The position numbers were made by a program, and so were the translations under genes. A stretch of DNA of 64,000 bases from Microbacterium album. Its GTDB lineage: Bacteria > Actinomycetota > Actinomycetes > Actinomycetales > Microbacteriaceae. The stretch spans positions 124,001-188,000 of the forward strand of contig NZ_BMJY01000004.1 in the NCBI RefSeq assembly GCF_014643695.1, given 5' to 3'. A model generated the notes under the pieces. The model was not told the DNA's origin, ran no database searches, and was given only the letters and a program-made list of their open reading frames with translations. This document shows positions 10,254-26,227 of this stretch, piece by piece (position 1 is the stretch's first letter; each line of letters opens with the position of its first letter).

Positions 10254-10390
10254 TGGGTCCTCCTCAGGACGGTTCATGGATCATCGCCGGGCGCTGGATT
10301 GCGACCGGGTCTGTCCGGGGATGGTTCTCAGTCTAGTAGAGAGTCTGTGTGAAGTTTTTCGGGCCCGAGGGCCCATCCGGGCAGGGCGTC

Positions 10391-12505
10391 TTACTCGCCC
10401 TTGCCCTTCTGGATGATCTCGTCGGCAACGGCCTTCGGGACCTCGGCGTAGCTGTCGAACTCCATCGAGTACACAGCGCGACCCGACGTCTTCGACCGCA
10501 GGTCGCCGATGTAGCCGAACATGCTGGACAGCGGGACGAGGGCCTTGATGACCTTCACGCCCTGCGCGTCCTCCATGGACTGCATCTGGCCACGACGCGA
10601 GTTCAGGTCGCCGATGACGTCGCCCATGTACTCCTCGGGAGTACGGACCTCGACGGCCATGAGCGGCTCGAGCAGCACGGGGCTCGCCTTGCGGGCGGCC
10701 TCCTTGAAGCCCATCGAACCGGCGATCTTGAACGCCATCTCCGAGGAGTCGACGTCGTGCGCCGCACCGTCGACGAGCGTCGCCTTGACGCCCACCATCG
10801 GGTAGCCGGCGAGGATGCCGACGTTCATCGCGTCCTGGAAACCGGCGTCGACCGAGGGGATGTACTCGCGCGGGATGCGGCCACCCGTGACCGCGTTCTC
10901 GAACTCGTACGTCTTGTCGGCCGTGACCTCGAGCGGCTCCAGCTTGAACTGGATCTTCGCGAACTGGCCCGAGCCACCGGTCTGCTTCTTGTGCGTGTAG
11001 TCGTGACGCTCGACGGTCTTGCGGATCGTCTCGCGGTACGCCACCTGCGGCTTGCCGACGTTCGCCTCGACCTTGAACTCGCGCTTCATGCGGTCCACGA
11101 GGATGTCCAGGTGCAACTCGCCCATGCCCTTGACGACCGTCTGGCCGGTCTCGGCATTGTTCTCGACACGGAACGTCGGGTCCTCTTCGGCGAGCTTCTG
11201 GATCGCCAGACCCAGCTTCTCCTGGTCGGCCTTCGTCTTCGGCTCGATGGCGACCTCGATCACGGGCTCGGGGAAGGTCATCGACTCGAGCACGACCTGC
11301 TGGTCGGCGTCCGACAGCGTGTCACCCGTCGTGGTGTCCTTCAGACCGATGACCGCGTAGATGTGGCCGGCGGTGACCGAGTCGACCGGGTTCTCCTTGT
11401 TGGCGTGCATCTGGAAGATCTTCCCGATGCGCTCCTTCTTACCCTTGGTCGAGTTGACGACCGCCGAGCCCGACTCGAGGCTGCCCGAGTAGACGCGGAT
11501 GTAGGTCAGACGACCGAAGAACGGGTGCGAGACGACCTTGAAGGCGAGGGCGGCGAAGGGCTCCGAGGCGTCGGCGTGACGCTCGATGATCTTCTCCTCG
11601 TCCTTCGGGTCGTGCGCCTCGATCGAGGGCACGTCGACCGGCGAGGGCAGGTAGTCCACGACCGCGTCGAGCATCGGCTGCACGCCGCGGTTCTTGAACG
11701 CCGAGCCGCAGAGGATCGGGTAGAGCTCGCCGGCGACCGTGAGCTTGCGGATCGCGCCCTTGATCTCGGCGACCGTCAGCTCCTCGCCGCCGAAGTACTT
11801 CTCCAGCAGCGACTCGTCGCTCTCGGCGACCGTCTCGAGCAGCTTCTCGCGGTACTCCTGCGCCTTGTCGGCGAGGTCGGCCGGGATGTCGGTGATCTCG
11901 TACTTCGCGCCCATCGTCACGTCGCCCTTGGCGTCGCCGGGCCACACCAGCGCGCGCATCTCGACGAGGTCGATGACGCCCACGAAGTCGTTCTCCGCGC
12001 CGATCGGCAGCTGCAGCACGAGCGGCTTGGCCTTGAGGCGGTTGATGATCGTGTCGACCGTGAAGTAGAAGTCGGCGCCCAGCTTGTCCATCTTGTTGAC
12101 GAAGCAGATGCGGGGCACGTTGTACTTGTCGGCCTGACGCCACACGGTCTCGGACTGGGGCTCGACACCCTCCTTGCCGTCGAACACCGCGACCGCACCG
12201 TCGAGCACGCGGAGCGAGCGCTCCACCTCGACCGTGAAGTCCACGTGGCCGGGGGTGTCGATGATGTTGATCTGGGTGCCGTCCCAGAAGCACGTCACAG
12301 CAGCGGACGTGATCGTGATGCCACGCTCCTGCTCCTGCTCCATCCAGTCGGTCGTCGCGCCGCCGTCGTGCGTCTCACCGATCTTGTGGTTGACGCCCGT
12401 GTAGAACAGGATGCGCTCGGTCGTCGTGGTCTTACCGGCATCGATGTGCGCCATGATGCCGATGTTGCGGACCTTCTTGAGGTCGGTGAGCACCTCTTGT
12501 GCCAC
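10391..12505 (-). CDS. fusA: Elongation factor G
   Basis: EF-G drives ribosomal translocation and, with RRF, recycling. The 704-residue product starts at a GTG (12505) and has G1 [15 protein letters not shown] at residues 20-35, G3 DTPGHVDF, G4 NKMDK and the usual five-domain length. It is the third gene of the str operon, 108 bp after rpsG, with a strong hairpin in the gap (12545-12583), and is followed by tuf. Positions linked to fusidic acid resistance cannot be judged without an alignment. Confidence 0.98.
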   Translation of the reverse strand: MAQEVLTDLKKVRNIGIMAHIDAGKTTTTERILFYTGVNHKIGETHDGGATTDWMEQEQERGITITSAAVTCFWDGTQINIIDTPGHVDFTVEVERSLRVLDGAVAVFDGKEGVEPQSETVWRQADKYNVPRICFVNKMDKLGADFYFTVDTIINRLKAKPLVLQLPIGAENDFVGVIDLVEMRALVWPGDAKGDVTMGAKYEITDIPADLADKAQEYREKLLETVAESDESLLEKYFGGEELTVAEIKGAIRKLTVAGELYPILCGSAFKNRGVQPMLDAVVDYLPSPVDVPSIEAHDPKDEEKIIERHADASEPFAALAFKVVSHPFFGRLTYIRVYSGSLESGSAVVNSTKGKKERIGKIFQMHANKENPVDSVTAGHIYAVIGLKDTTTGDTLSDADQQVVLESMTFPEPVIEVAIEPKTKADQEKLGLAIQKLAEEDPTFRVENNAETGQTVVKGMGELHLDILVDRMKREFKVEANVGKPQVAYRETIRKTVERHDYTHKKQTGGSGQFAKIQFKLEPLEVTADKTYEFENAVTGGRIPREYIPSVDAGFQDAMNVGILAGYPMVGVKATLVDGAAHDVDSSEMAFKIAGSMGFKEAARKASPVLLEPLMAVEVRTPEEYMGDVIGDLNSRRGQMQSMEDAQGVKVIKALVPLSSMFGYIGDLRSKTSGRAVYSMEFDSYAEVPKAVADEIIQKGKGE

Positions 12506-12544
12506 TTGCGGTTCCTTACGTGTGGTGTGGAGTGGAGCGTGGGC

Positions 12545-12583
12545 GCCGGCCCCGGACCAGGTGTCCCCGCATCCGGGGCCGGC
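12545..12583 (-). other. Strong hairpin in the rpsG-fusA gap
   Basis: Perfect 12-bp arms (GCCGGCCCCGGA and complement) around a 15-nt loop, about 40-70 nt before fusA and downstream of rpsG. It could be a partial terminator, an RNA-processing site or a stabiliser that sets the different protein yields of rpsG and fusA. The hairpin is seen; its role is inferred. Confidence 0.6.
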
Positions 12584-12613
12584 TGTCCGCGCCCAGGGGG
12601 CGCGGGGTGCTGA

Positions 12614-13087
12614 TTACCAGCGGTAGTGCGCGAAGGCCTTGTTGGACTCGGCCATCTTGTGCGTGTCCTCGCGACGCTTCACAGCGGCGCCGAGGCCGTT
12701 CGAGGCGTCGAGGATCTCGTTCATCAGACGCTCGGTCATCGTCTTCTCGCGACGGCCCTTGGCGTAGCTGACGAGCCAGCGCAGCGCGAGCGTGTTCGCG
12801 CGGTGCGGCTTGACCTCGACCGGCACCTGGTAGGTCGAGCCACCGACGCGGCGGCTGCGGACCTCGAGGGTGGGGCGGACGTTGTCGAGCGCCTTCTTGA
12901 GCGTGGCGACGGCATCCTGATCCGTCTTCTTCGCCGCGACGCCCTCGAGGGCGCCGTAGACGATGCTCTCGGCGATCGACTTCTTGCCGTCCACGAGGAT
13001 CTTGTTCACGAGCTGCGTGACGATCGGAGCGCCGTAGACCGGGTCGTTGACGACCGGACGCTTCGGAGCGGGTCCCTTACGAGGCAT
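12614..13087 (-). CDS. rpsG: 30S ribosomal protein S7
   Basis: S7 nucleates assembly of the 30S head and contacts E-site tRNA. The product is 157 residues, one or two residues longer than typical, with [20 protein letters not shown] at the start and [20 protein letters not shown] in the middle. It follows rpsL by 5 nt. It is a normal second gene of the str operon. Confidence 0.98.
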   Translation of the reverse strand: MPRKGPAPKRPVVNDPVYGAPIVTQLVNKILVDGKKSIAESIVYGALEGVAAKKTDQDAVATLKKALDNVRPTLEVRSRRVGGSTYQVPVEVKPHRANTLALRWLVSYAKGRREKTMTERLMNEILDASNGLGAAVKRREDTHKMAESNKAFAHYRW

Positions 13088-13092
13088 CTGAC

Positions 13093-13461
13093 TCAGCCCT
13101 TCTTCGCGCCGTAGCGGCTGCGCGCCTGCTTACGGTTCTTGACGGCCTGGGTGTCGAGCGCACCGCGGACGATCTTGTAGCGGACACCGGGGAGGTCCTT
13201 CACACGACCGCCGCGGACGAGCACGAGCGAGTGCTCCTGCAGGTTGTGGCCCTCGCCGGGGATGTAGGCGGTGACCTCGGTGCCGTTGCGAAGCTTGACA
13301 CGGGCGACCTTGCGCATAGCCGAGTTCGGCTTCTTGGGCGTGGTCGTGTAGACGCGGGTGCAGACCCCCGCCTGCTGCGGGTTCGCCTTGAGCGCGGGCG
13401 CCTTGGTCTTCGAGACCTTGGGCGAGCGACCCTTGCGAACCAACTGCTGAATGGTTGGCAC
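13093..13461 (-). CDS. rpsL: 30S ribosomal protein S12
   Basis: S12 sits at the decoding centre and is the classical streptomycin target. The 122-residue product starts at a GTG (13461) preceded by AGGAGA, giving [20 protein letters not shown]. The loops [19 protein letters not shown] and [20 protein letters not shown] both keep the wild-type lysines, so no streptomycin-resistance change is visible there. An open frame continues 82 codons upstream but has no S12 similarity. It is the first gene of the str operon, with a long leader back to the promoter at 13716-13745. Confidence 0.98.
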   Translation of the reverse strand: MPTIQQLVRKGRSPKVSKTKAPALKANPQQAGVCTRVYTTTPKKPNSAMRKVARVKLRNGTEVTAYIPGEGHNLQEHSLVLVRGGRVKDLPGVRYKIVRGALDTQAVKNRKQARSRYGAKKG

Positions 13462-13715
13462 GTTCTCTCCTAGTAGTGCTGCACGGTGACAGCGATGTCG
13501 TTCCCCGCGCCGCGCCCCTGTTTCCCAGAGTTGCGTCGCGGGTTTCACGTAGACCCACCCGAGCGACAGAATGTGTCTCACGATTGCGGTGGGTATGCCG
13601 TGGGGGTGACCTGTTCTCAGGTCGTGTCCCAGAGAGGCGATCCCGCACGGCCCCCTTCTGACCCCCGGCCGAAGCCAAGGCACGTCGCAGGGCGCGCGTG
13701 AACGCACACCGAATC

Positions 13716-13745
13716 ATGATACGCGCCGGCGAGGGCACCGGTCAA
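13716..13745 (-). promoter_or_regulatory. Promoter of the str operon (rpsL-rpsG-fusA-tuf)
   Basis: On the minus strand TTGACC (13745-13740), an 18-bp spacer and TATCAT (13721-13716) form a good vegetative-sigma promoter. Transcription would start near 13708, giving a leader of about 250 nt before rpsL. The 350-bp gap between rpsL and the next gene holds only this promoter and leader. Confidence 0.72.
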
Positions 13746-13811
13746 ACGCGCATCCGCCCGCTCACGGCGTGTCTGCCGGGCTTCCGGGCGCCCGGGATGC
13801 AAGGCGCCGCT

Positions 13812-14477
13812 TCAGAACGGAAGCCCGCCGGGCGGATCGCGCGGATCGAACGGCGCGTCGAGCGCGTCGGCCAGCTCGGCGAGCATCGCCTCGATCTGCG
13901 GCTCGACGAACTCGGCGACCGCCGCCTGGATCCGCAGCCGGTGCTGCAGCAGCAGGCCGCACACCTCGCGGCCGATGAGGTTGGCGTACTCGTCCGCCAA
14001 CGCGACCTCCCGCCGGAGCGCCGCCTTCGCCTCGTCGGACAGCGGCGGCAGGCTCGGCACCTGTGACTCCTCCGCCCGCGCCAGACCCGTGAGGGTGAAG
14101 AGGAACGGCGCGCCCGGCACCGGATCCGGGTCCAGCGGCAGCCCCTCGAACTCCGGGTCCAGCCCCTCGGTGGGACGGTAGCTGCGCGCCCGGTTGCGCG
14201 CCGCCTGCTGGTCGAGCTCGGCCTGCAGCAGCGGCAGGTTCTTGGCGGTGTAGACCGCGACGGCGTTGTCGATGATCGTCTTCATCCGGGTCGACAGCCC
14301 GTGCTGGACGCCGTGCGGCACGTCGGACCCGAGGCCCGCCGCCGACAGGATCGGCGACCCCAGACAGCGGCGGCACGGCGCCACGCGCCCGCGGTGCGTC
14401 GAAGGCTCCCAGCGCGGCACCCAGCGCAGCCAGGCATCCACCGCCTGGCTGACCTGCGTCTCGAGGGACCGCGCCAC
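13812..14477 (-). CDS. Conserved hypothetical protein with CxxC motif
   Basis: I do not recognise the function of this 221-residue protein. It is probably cytoplasmic, as no signal or membrane segment is visible. A CRRC motif lies near residue 36 and a helical C-terminal half (DEAKAALRREVALADEYANL and onward) follows a Pro-rich linker. It lies between rpoC and the str operon and reads in the same direction. The start is the GTG at 14477, which has no Shine-Dalgarno sequence but lies exactly 6 nt after TAACCT, fitting a leaderless transcript. Confidence 0.75.
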   Translation of the reverse strand: MARSLETQVSQAVDAWLRWVPRWEPSTHRGRVAPCRRCLGSPILSAAGLGSDVPHGVQHGLSTRMKTIIDNAVAVYTAKNLPLLQAELDQQAARNRARSYRPTEGLDPEFEGLPLDPDPVPGAPFLFTLTGLARAEESQVPSLPPLSDEAKAALRREVALADEYANLIGREVCGLLLQHRLRIQAAVAEFVEPQIEAMLAELADALDAPFDPRDPPGGLPF

Positions 14478-14483
14478 CGTTCC

Positions 14484-14489
14484 AGGTTA
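14484..14489 (-). promoter_or_regulatory. Leaderless -10 element (TAACCT)
   Basis: TAACCT on the minus strand ends 6 nt before the GTG start at 14477, so the transcript probably begins at or next to that codon. Confidence 0.6.
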
Positions 14490-14583
14490 GGCCGAGACCG
14501 CGCAATATCGGCTGAACCGTGCATTGCGGATCGGCCTCATTGTTCCATGTGCGCTCCCTCCGACGTCACGACCGTCGGCGGCG

Positions 14584-14985
14584 TCACTCCTCGGGGTCGT
14601 CCTCCCACGGCCACCGCGGGGGCCGGGCCGCGGTGCGCCGCACGGCGATCGCCGCCCACGCGGCGACGGCGGCGCATCCGGCGAACGCCGCGGAGGTCCA
14701 GCTGGTGGCCGCGCCGGCCGCCGCGGCCACCGCACGGCCCAGGTCGGCGCCGAACACCACGGCCAGCAGCCACAGTCCGGCCAGGTGTGCGAGCGCCGCC
14801 GCCAGCGCGACACCGACCGCCGTCGAGTACGCGGGGCGGTCCACACGCAGCGCGGGCCGCAGCGACAGCGCGAAGGCGCCCGCCGAGACTCCCACGGCCA
14901 GCGGCCCCGGCACCGGCCCGAGCCCCGGCGTGTCGATCACGTCCCGATCGGTGACCAGGCTGAGCATCCCCGTGGCGAAGATCAC
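14584..14985 (-). CDS. Small membrane protein, start uncertain
   Basis: This frame of at least 133 residues encodes a likely membrane protein with about three to four hydrophobic helices and a charged tail ending PRWPWEDDPEE. No family is recognised with certainty. The GTG at 14985 is the only ATG/GTG/TTG that leaves most of the protein, but hydrophobic coding-like sequence (ending FATVGYVALVIF) continues upstream to the preceding gene's stop at 15079 without a standard start. The true start may be a CTG there, or the first helix may be lost. It follows the gene at 15079-16164 and probably shares its transcript. Confidence 0.6.
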   Translation of the reverse strand: MIFATGMLSLVTDRDVIDTPGLGPVPGPLAVGVSAGAFALSLRPALRVDRPAYSTAVGVALAAALAHLAGLWLLAVVFGADLGRAVAAAAGAATSWTSAAFAGCAAVAAWAAIAVRRTAARPPRWPWEDDPEE

Positions 14986-15078
14986 CAGGGCGACGTACCC
15001 GACCGTCGCGAACGCGAGGAGCGCCAGGGGGGACAGTCCCCCCGGCGCTCCCGGTCGTGACGTGTTCGTGGCCCTGTC

Positions 15079-16164
15079 CTAGCCCAGCCTGGGACCGGCC
15101 TCGATCGTGCGCTCGTACTCGGCCTGCGCCTCCTCGTTCTGCGCCGTGACGCGCGCGCCGCGGCGGGCGACCCAGGCGCCGAACCAGATCGTGATCTCTC
15201 GTCCCAGGACGAACGCGGCGATCGCCAGCGGCGACAGCAGCTGATCCTCGATCAGCGCGCGGGCCTCGCTGGGCGTCTGCAGCCAGAACGGCGCCTCGAA
15301 GAGCTGCCCGCCGATGTGCCCCGCGTAGGCGGCGAGCCCGACGAAGACCCCGAGCAGCACCCACGCCGCCCAGCGCGCGCGGTTCACGATCACGCCGAGC
15401 AGCCAGAAGCCGAGGAAGAAGGCGACGACGGGCACCCACAGCGCGAAGGACGCGAGCAGCTGCAGCGAGACGTCCGCGATGTTGGCGAGATCGACGTCGC
15501 CCAGCAGGGCGCGGTGGGCGAGCGTGGCGGCGAAGTACAGGATTGCGAACGCGAGCGCCGCCAGCAGGCCGATCGCGGCGGCCGCGCCTCGATTGCCGCG
15601 CTTGCGCGGCGGCTCGGGCGCCTGCACGAAGACCGGCAGCTGCGCGGGCGGCGGCGCCGCAGGAGCGGACGGCTCGGGGGTGACGGGCTCGCTCGGGGTG
15701 ACCGCGGGCGCGACCTGCGTCGGCGCCTCGTCGGCGGCCGTCAGGGTCTGGGTGCGGTCGGCGGGCTCGAACCAGGGGGCGGGGCGCTCGTCGCCCGCGC
15801 GCTCGTCGCCCGCGCTCTCCTCGCGCGGCGGTGCCATCCGACGCTCGAGCTCGTCGAGCTCGGCCGCGAGGGCCGCGTAGTCCGGCTCCTCGTCCGCGGA
15901 CTCCGTGGGCTGCGGATCGCCGGGCTCGGGCCGCGTCACGGGCTCGTCGTCGGAGGCTCGCGCGACGACGGTGGGCGTCGCGTCGGGCGCGCTGTCGGCG
16001 GCCGCGGCGTCATCGGCGGCCCGGGCGCCGGCGGAGGCATCCCCGGCAGGGGCATCCGGCGTCGCCGGCTGCTCGTCCGTGCTCCCGGCGGGCTCGAGGT
16101 CGGCGTTCTCCTCGATGGGCTCGCCGGTGCTCGGGTCGCGGTACGAACCCTGGGCGTCACTCAT
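15079..16164 (-). CDS. Membrane protein with long acidic Pro/Ala-rich N-terminal region
   Basis: The product is 361 residues from the ATG at 16164, chosen because GAGGAG lies 8 nt upstream; the GTG at 16173 would overlap that site. Residues 1 to about 185 are low-complexity and rich in Asp, Glu, Pro and Ala, probably disordered. Residues 190-345 hold about four membrane helices starting after KRGNRGAAAAIGLLAALAFA. The helix-rich part resembles uncharacterised Microbacteriaceae membrane proteins. The function is unknown. The next gene in the same direction is the small membrane protein at 14584-14985. Confidence 0.75.
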   Translation of the reverse strand: MSDAQGSYRDPSTGEPIEENADLEPAGSTDEQPATPDAPAGDASAGARAADDAAAADSAPDATPTVVARASDDEPVTRPEPGDPQPTESADEEPDYAALAAELDELERRMAPPREESAGDERAGDERPAPWFEPADRTQTLTAADEAPTQVAPAVTPSEPVTPEPSAPAAPPPAQLPVFVQAPEPPRKRGNRGAAAAIGLLAALAFAILYFAATLAHRALLGDVDLANIADVSLQLLASFALWVPVVAFFLGFWLLGVIVNRARWAAWVLLGVFVGLAAYAGHIGGQLFEAPFWLQTPSEARALIEDQLLSPLAIAAFVLGREITIWFGAWVARRGARVTAQNEEAQAEYERTIEAGPRLG

Positions 16165-16283
16165 CCGAAGCACTCCTCACGGTCGGGGACTCTCCCCTGC
16201 CCGCCGAGAGTACCCCCGGCGCTCCCCGGCACGCGGGAGCCTCGCCGCGCAAGCCCGCACCCGCCTCCTGCGCCGGAAGACGG

Positions 16284-16315
16284 GGAAGGGCCCCGACCGA
16301 AGCCGGGGCCCTTCC
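16284..16315 (-). terminator. Terminator hairpin after rpoC
   Basis: A perfect 12-bp stem (GGAAGGGCCCCG with its complement) and an 8-nt loop, 15 nt downstream of the rpoC stop. It ends the rpoBC transcript before the unrelated gene at 15079-16164. Confidence 0.85.
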
Positions 16316-16329
16316 TCACGGGGTCACGC

Positions 16330-20205
<3,876 letters not shown>

Positions 20206-20281
20206 TTGACTCTCCTGCGTTAAAAATCTGGTGATTGAGCAGCCGGCCAAGCCGGCGTGCCGAAATCAATCGGCCGGGCTA

Positions 20282-23773
<3,492 letters not shown>

Positions 23774-23942
23774 GGGAAAAACCTCCATGGGCCCGACGGG
23801 GCCGCTAGATTCCTTGTCGACAGGTGAGGTGCGCTTCCGATATCCCGAAACCCTTCGACCTCACGCCGCTATCTGCGGGGATCGTGGGCACCAGCCGACC
23901 ACCATATGAAGGCATGGGGGAGTCCAAGGAGCGCAAATACCC

Positions 23943-23971
23943 ACTATAGGCATCCCGACGCGCCTTGTCCA
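23943..23971 (-). promoter_or_regulatory. Promoter of rpoB-rpoC
   Basis: On the minus strand TGGACA (23971-23966), a 17-bp spacer and TATAGT (23948-23943) form a strong vegetative promoter. Transcription would begin near 23936, leaving a leader of about 160 nt before the rpoB TTG. The remaining part of the 370-bp gap to the next gene holds repeat family 2 copy A and the leaderless element at 24131. Confidence 0.78.
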
Positions 23972-24030
23972 GCGGTTCCTTGACGAAGCCCGCGACGTCC
24001 GGTATATGCCCAGCTTCGGCCGTCCTCCCC

Positions 24031-24101
24031 GCGCCGAGAATCCGTCGCCGCACCGAGAATGCGTGCGGCACAGGCATTGTCGGCGCGAAGACGGATTGTC
24101 G
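24031..24101. repeat. Nested palindromic repeat, family 2, copy A
   Basis: A 71-bp element built of four short units arranged two forward then two reverse. Forward units read GCGCCGAGAATCCG and ACCGAGAATGCGT; the reverse units are GCATTGTCGGCGCG and ACGGATTGTCG. The inner and outer pairs can form one long hairpin. It is the same length as copy B at 56942-57012, with about three quarters identical positions. It lies between the rpoB promoter and the gene at 24144. Confidence 0.8.
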
Positions 24102-24130
24102 CGGATCGGGCGGACGCGGCGGCGGGGTCG

Positions 24131-24136
24131 TACCCT
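24131..24136 (+). promoter_or_regulatory. Leaderless -10 element (TACCCT)
   Basis: TACCCT ends 7 nt before the ATG at 24144, which has no Shine-Dalgarno sequence. Confidence 0.6.
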
Positions 24137-24143
24137 TGGGCAG

Positions 24144-25004
24144 ATGGGGCGGCAGCGGCGCGAGGACGCGGAGGTGCCGTCCGCGCGCCTGTCGGACGGC
24201 CGCGTCGCGCGGATCTACCCGAGCGCGTATGCGAGCGGGTACGAGCTGGAGGTCGACGGCACGCCGCAGTCGCACGTCGACCCGGCCGATCCGACGCACC
24301 TGCACTTCGAGTACGTCGCCCGCATGAGCGCCGTGATCGACCAGCTCCGCGACGGGCCGCTCACGGCCGTGCATCTCGGCGCGGGCGGCCTGACGATCCC
24401 GCGCTACATCGAGGCGACCCGGCCCGGATCGCGGCAGCAGGTCATCGAGCTGGAGCAGGCGCTCGTCGACCTCGTGCGACGCGAGCTGCCGCTGCCCCGC
24501 GGCGCCTCCATCCGCGTCCGGATCGGCGATGCGCGCGAGGGCCTGTCGCGCCTGCCCGCCGCGCTGACCGGTGCCGTGGACCTCCTGGTGTCGGACGTCT
24601 ACTCGGGCGCGCAGACGCCGGCCCACCTCACGACGGTCGAGTTCTACGACGCGGCGGCGGCGCTGCTCGCTCCGGACGGCCTCCTGCTCGTCAACGTCGC
24701 GGACGGCGCGGGCCTCGCCTTCGCGCGCCGGCAGGTCGCGACGATCCGCGCGGTGCTGCCCGAGGTGATCGTGCTCGCCGAGGTGCAGGTGCTGAAGGGG
24801 CGGCGCTTCGGCAACCTCGTGGTGGCGGCGTCGCGCTCGCCGCTGCCGACGGAGTGGCTGCCGCGCCTGATGGCGGCGGGACCGCACCCGGCGAAGGTCG
24901 CGCAGGGCGCCGAGATCGAGGCGTTCGTGAAGGACGCCCGGCCGGCGGTCGACGGGGACGCGACCGACTCGCCGAAGCCGTCCGAGATCCTGTTCGAGCG
25001 CTGA
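24144..25004 (+). CDS. Spermidine-synthase-fold methyltransferase-like protein
   Basis: This 286-residue protein has the Rossmann fold of the spermidine/spermine synthase family. Motif I is AVHLGAGGLTIPRYI (residues 75-89), followed by QQVIELEQALVDLVRR, the acidic RIGDAREGL and LLVSDVYSGAQTPAHL. Aminopropyltransferases need a DxxDP-like gate, and the VSDVYSG here lacks a clear match. Family members in actinobacteria are often annotated as spermidine synthase, but activity is unproven. No polyamine genes are nearby. The start is the ATG at 24144, 7 nt after a TACCCT element. An upstream frame continues through the family 2 repeat and is not coding. Confidence 0.8.
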   Translation: MGRQRREDAEVPSARLSDGRVARIYPSAYASGYELEVDGTPQSHVDPADPTHLHFEYVARMSAVIDQLRDGPLTAVHLGAGGLTIPRYIEATRPGSRQQVIELEQALVDLVRRELPLPRGASIRVRIGDAREGLSRLPAALTGAVDLLVSDVYSGAQTPAHLTTVEFYDAAAALLAPDGLLLVNVADGAGLAFARRQVATIRAVLPEVIVLAEVQVLKGRRFGNLVVAASRSPLPTEWLPRLMAAGPHPAKVAQGAEIEAFVKDARPAVDGDATDSPKPSEILFER

Positions 25005-25113
25005 CCCGCGCCGAGCGCGACGGGATTCGCCGGATCTGGGCGTGCCCTTCGCCGTCGCCCAGCCGCGCGCGTCACACTGGACGGGCGAACCGCCAGCGGG
25101 AAGGAGTCTGCGA

Positions 25114-25641
25114 GTGAGCTACATCCACGGGTACGACCCCGAGACGCTCCGCGAGATCGTCGACCCCGCCGAGTGCCGGGCGCGCCTGCAGGAGATCGGA
25201 CAGCAGCGCAGCCTTCCCGCCCTGCTCGAGCGCGTGTGGCTGCTCAAGGTGCTCGGCGAGCTCGACGAGGCGCTCTCGCTGTCGGAGCAGGCGGTGCGCC
25301 TGGCCCGCATGGCCGGCACCCGCAAGGACCTGCTGCGGGCGCGGATCCTGCACGCGACCGTGCAGCAGTGGCGCGGCGCGTACGGCGCCGCCGAGCACGA
25401 GCTGACGACGTGCGCCGCCGAAGCCGAGGGGCAGGGCTGGGCCGGGATCGCGGCCTTCGCGCTGCAGCACCGCGGCAAGGTGCGGTACGACGCGGGCGAC
25501 ATCGCGGGCGCTCGCGCCGACTTCAAGCAGACGCTGTTCCTGCGGCAGGAGGCCGGGGCCTCCGACACCGAGCTCGAGCCGACGATGCGGTGCATCGAAG
25601 CGGTCGACCGGCGCCGCCACGAGGCGCCCGTCGCGGGCTGA
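25114..25641 (+). CDS. TPR-like helical repeat protein
   Basis: This 175-residue, probably cytoplasmic protein is made of helix pairs resembling tetratricopeptide repeats: LPALLERVWLLKVLGELDEA, then GTRKDLLRARILHATVQQWR and AFALQHRGKVRYDAGDIAGA. TPR domains mediate protein contacts; no partner can be named. The start is the GTG at 25114, with GGAAGGAG 6-8 nt upstream. It follows the spermidine-synthase-fold gene by about 110 bp and precedes the SprT-like gene. Confidence 0.8.
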   Translation: MSYIHGYDPETLREIVDPAECRARLQEIGQQRSLPALLERVWLLKVLGELDEALSLSEQAVRLARMAGTRKDLLRARILHATVQQWRGAYGAAEHELTTCAAEAEGQGWAGIAAFALQHRGKVRYDAGDIAGARADFKQTLFLRQEAGASDTELEPTMRCIEAVDRRRHEAPVAG

Positions 25642-25700
25642 GCCGGCGGGCTCCCGGCGCGCGCGGGGCCGGGATGCGCCGGCATGTCGGCGGGGGCGGT

Positions 25701-25706
25701 TACCCT
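25701..25706 (+). promoter_or_regulatory. Leaderless -10 element (TACCCT)
   Basis: TACCCT ends 7 nt before the GTG at 25714. The hexamer and spacing are the same as in front of the gene at 24144. Confidence 0.6.
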
Positions 25707-25713
25707 TCAGGAT

Positions 25714-26202
25714 GTGTCTGATCTCGAGCGCGTACGGGTCTGGGCGCAGGCCCTGATCGCTCAGCACCTCGACCCGTCCTGGACCTTCGGCTTCGACAAC
25801 GCCAAGCGCCGCGCGGGACTGTGCGACTACGACCGCAAGCGCATCTCCGTCTCGCGCTACCTCGCCGCGCGCTACGACGACGACACCAACCACCAGACGC
25901 TGCTGCACGAGGTCGCCCACGCCATCGCCGGTCCGGCTGCCGGGCACGGGCCGGAGTGGAAGCGGATCGCGCGCGACATCGGCTACGTCGGCGGCACCAC
26001 CCACAAGGGCGAGACGGCCAACGAGCTCGCTCCCTGGGTCGGGGTCTGCCCCGCCGGCCACACGGCGTACCGGCATCGCCGTCCGACGCGCGCGATGTCG
26101 TGCGTGCTGTGCGCCCCGCGGTACGACGCGCGCTACCAGTTCCGCTGGTCCCGGCGCGAGATCACCGCGGCCACGCGCCTCGCCGCGGCCTCCCCGCGCT
26201 GA
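25714..26202 (+). CDS. SprT-like zinc metalloprotease-fold protein
   Basis: SprT-like proteins have a zinc-protease fold related to Spartan, which in eukaryotes degrades DNA-protein crosslinks; bacterial roles are poorly known. In this 162-residue protein the zinc site is LLHEVAHAIAGPAAGH, with H65, E66, H69 and probably H78. A C-terminal CxxxH...CxxC-like element (GVCPAGH, MSCVLCAP) looks like a small zinc ribbon. The GTG at 25714 (MSDLERVRVW) is chosen over an ATG 30 nt upstream because TACCCT sits 7 nt before it, in the same layout as the gene at 24144. Confidence 0.85.
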   Translation: MSDLERVRVWAQALIAQHLDPSWTFGFDNAKRRAGLCDYDRKRISVSRYLAARYDDDTNHQTLLHEVAHAIAGPAAGHGPEWKRIARDIGYVGGTTHKGETANELAPWVGVCPAGHTAYRHRRPTRAMSCVLCAPRYDARYQFRWSRREITAATRLAAASPR

Positions 26203-26227
26203 CGCCGCCGGCGCCTCCGCGCCGTCG

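Noticed and set aside
13462..13707. N-terminal extension of S12
   Set aside because: S12 length and sequence fit the GTG at 13461 with its ribosome site. The extension is the operon leader and promoter.
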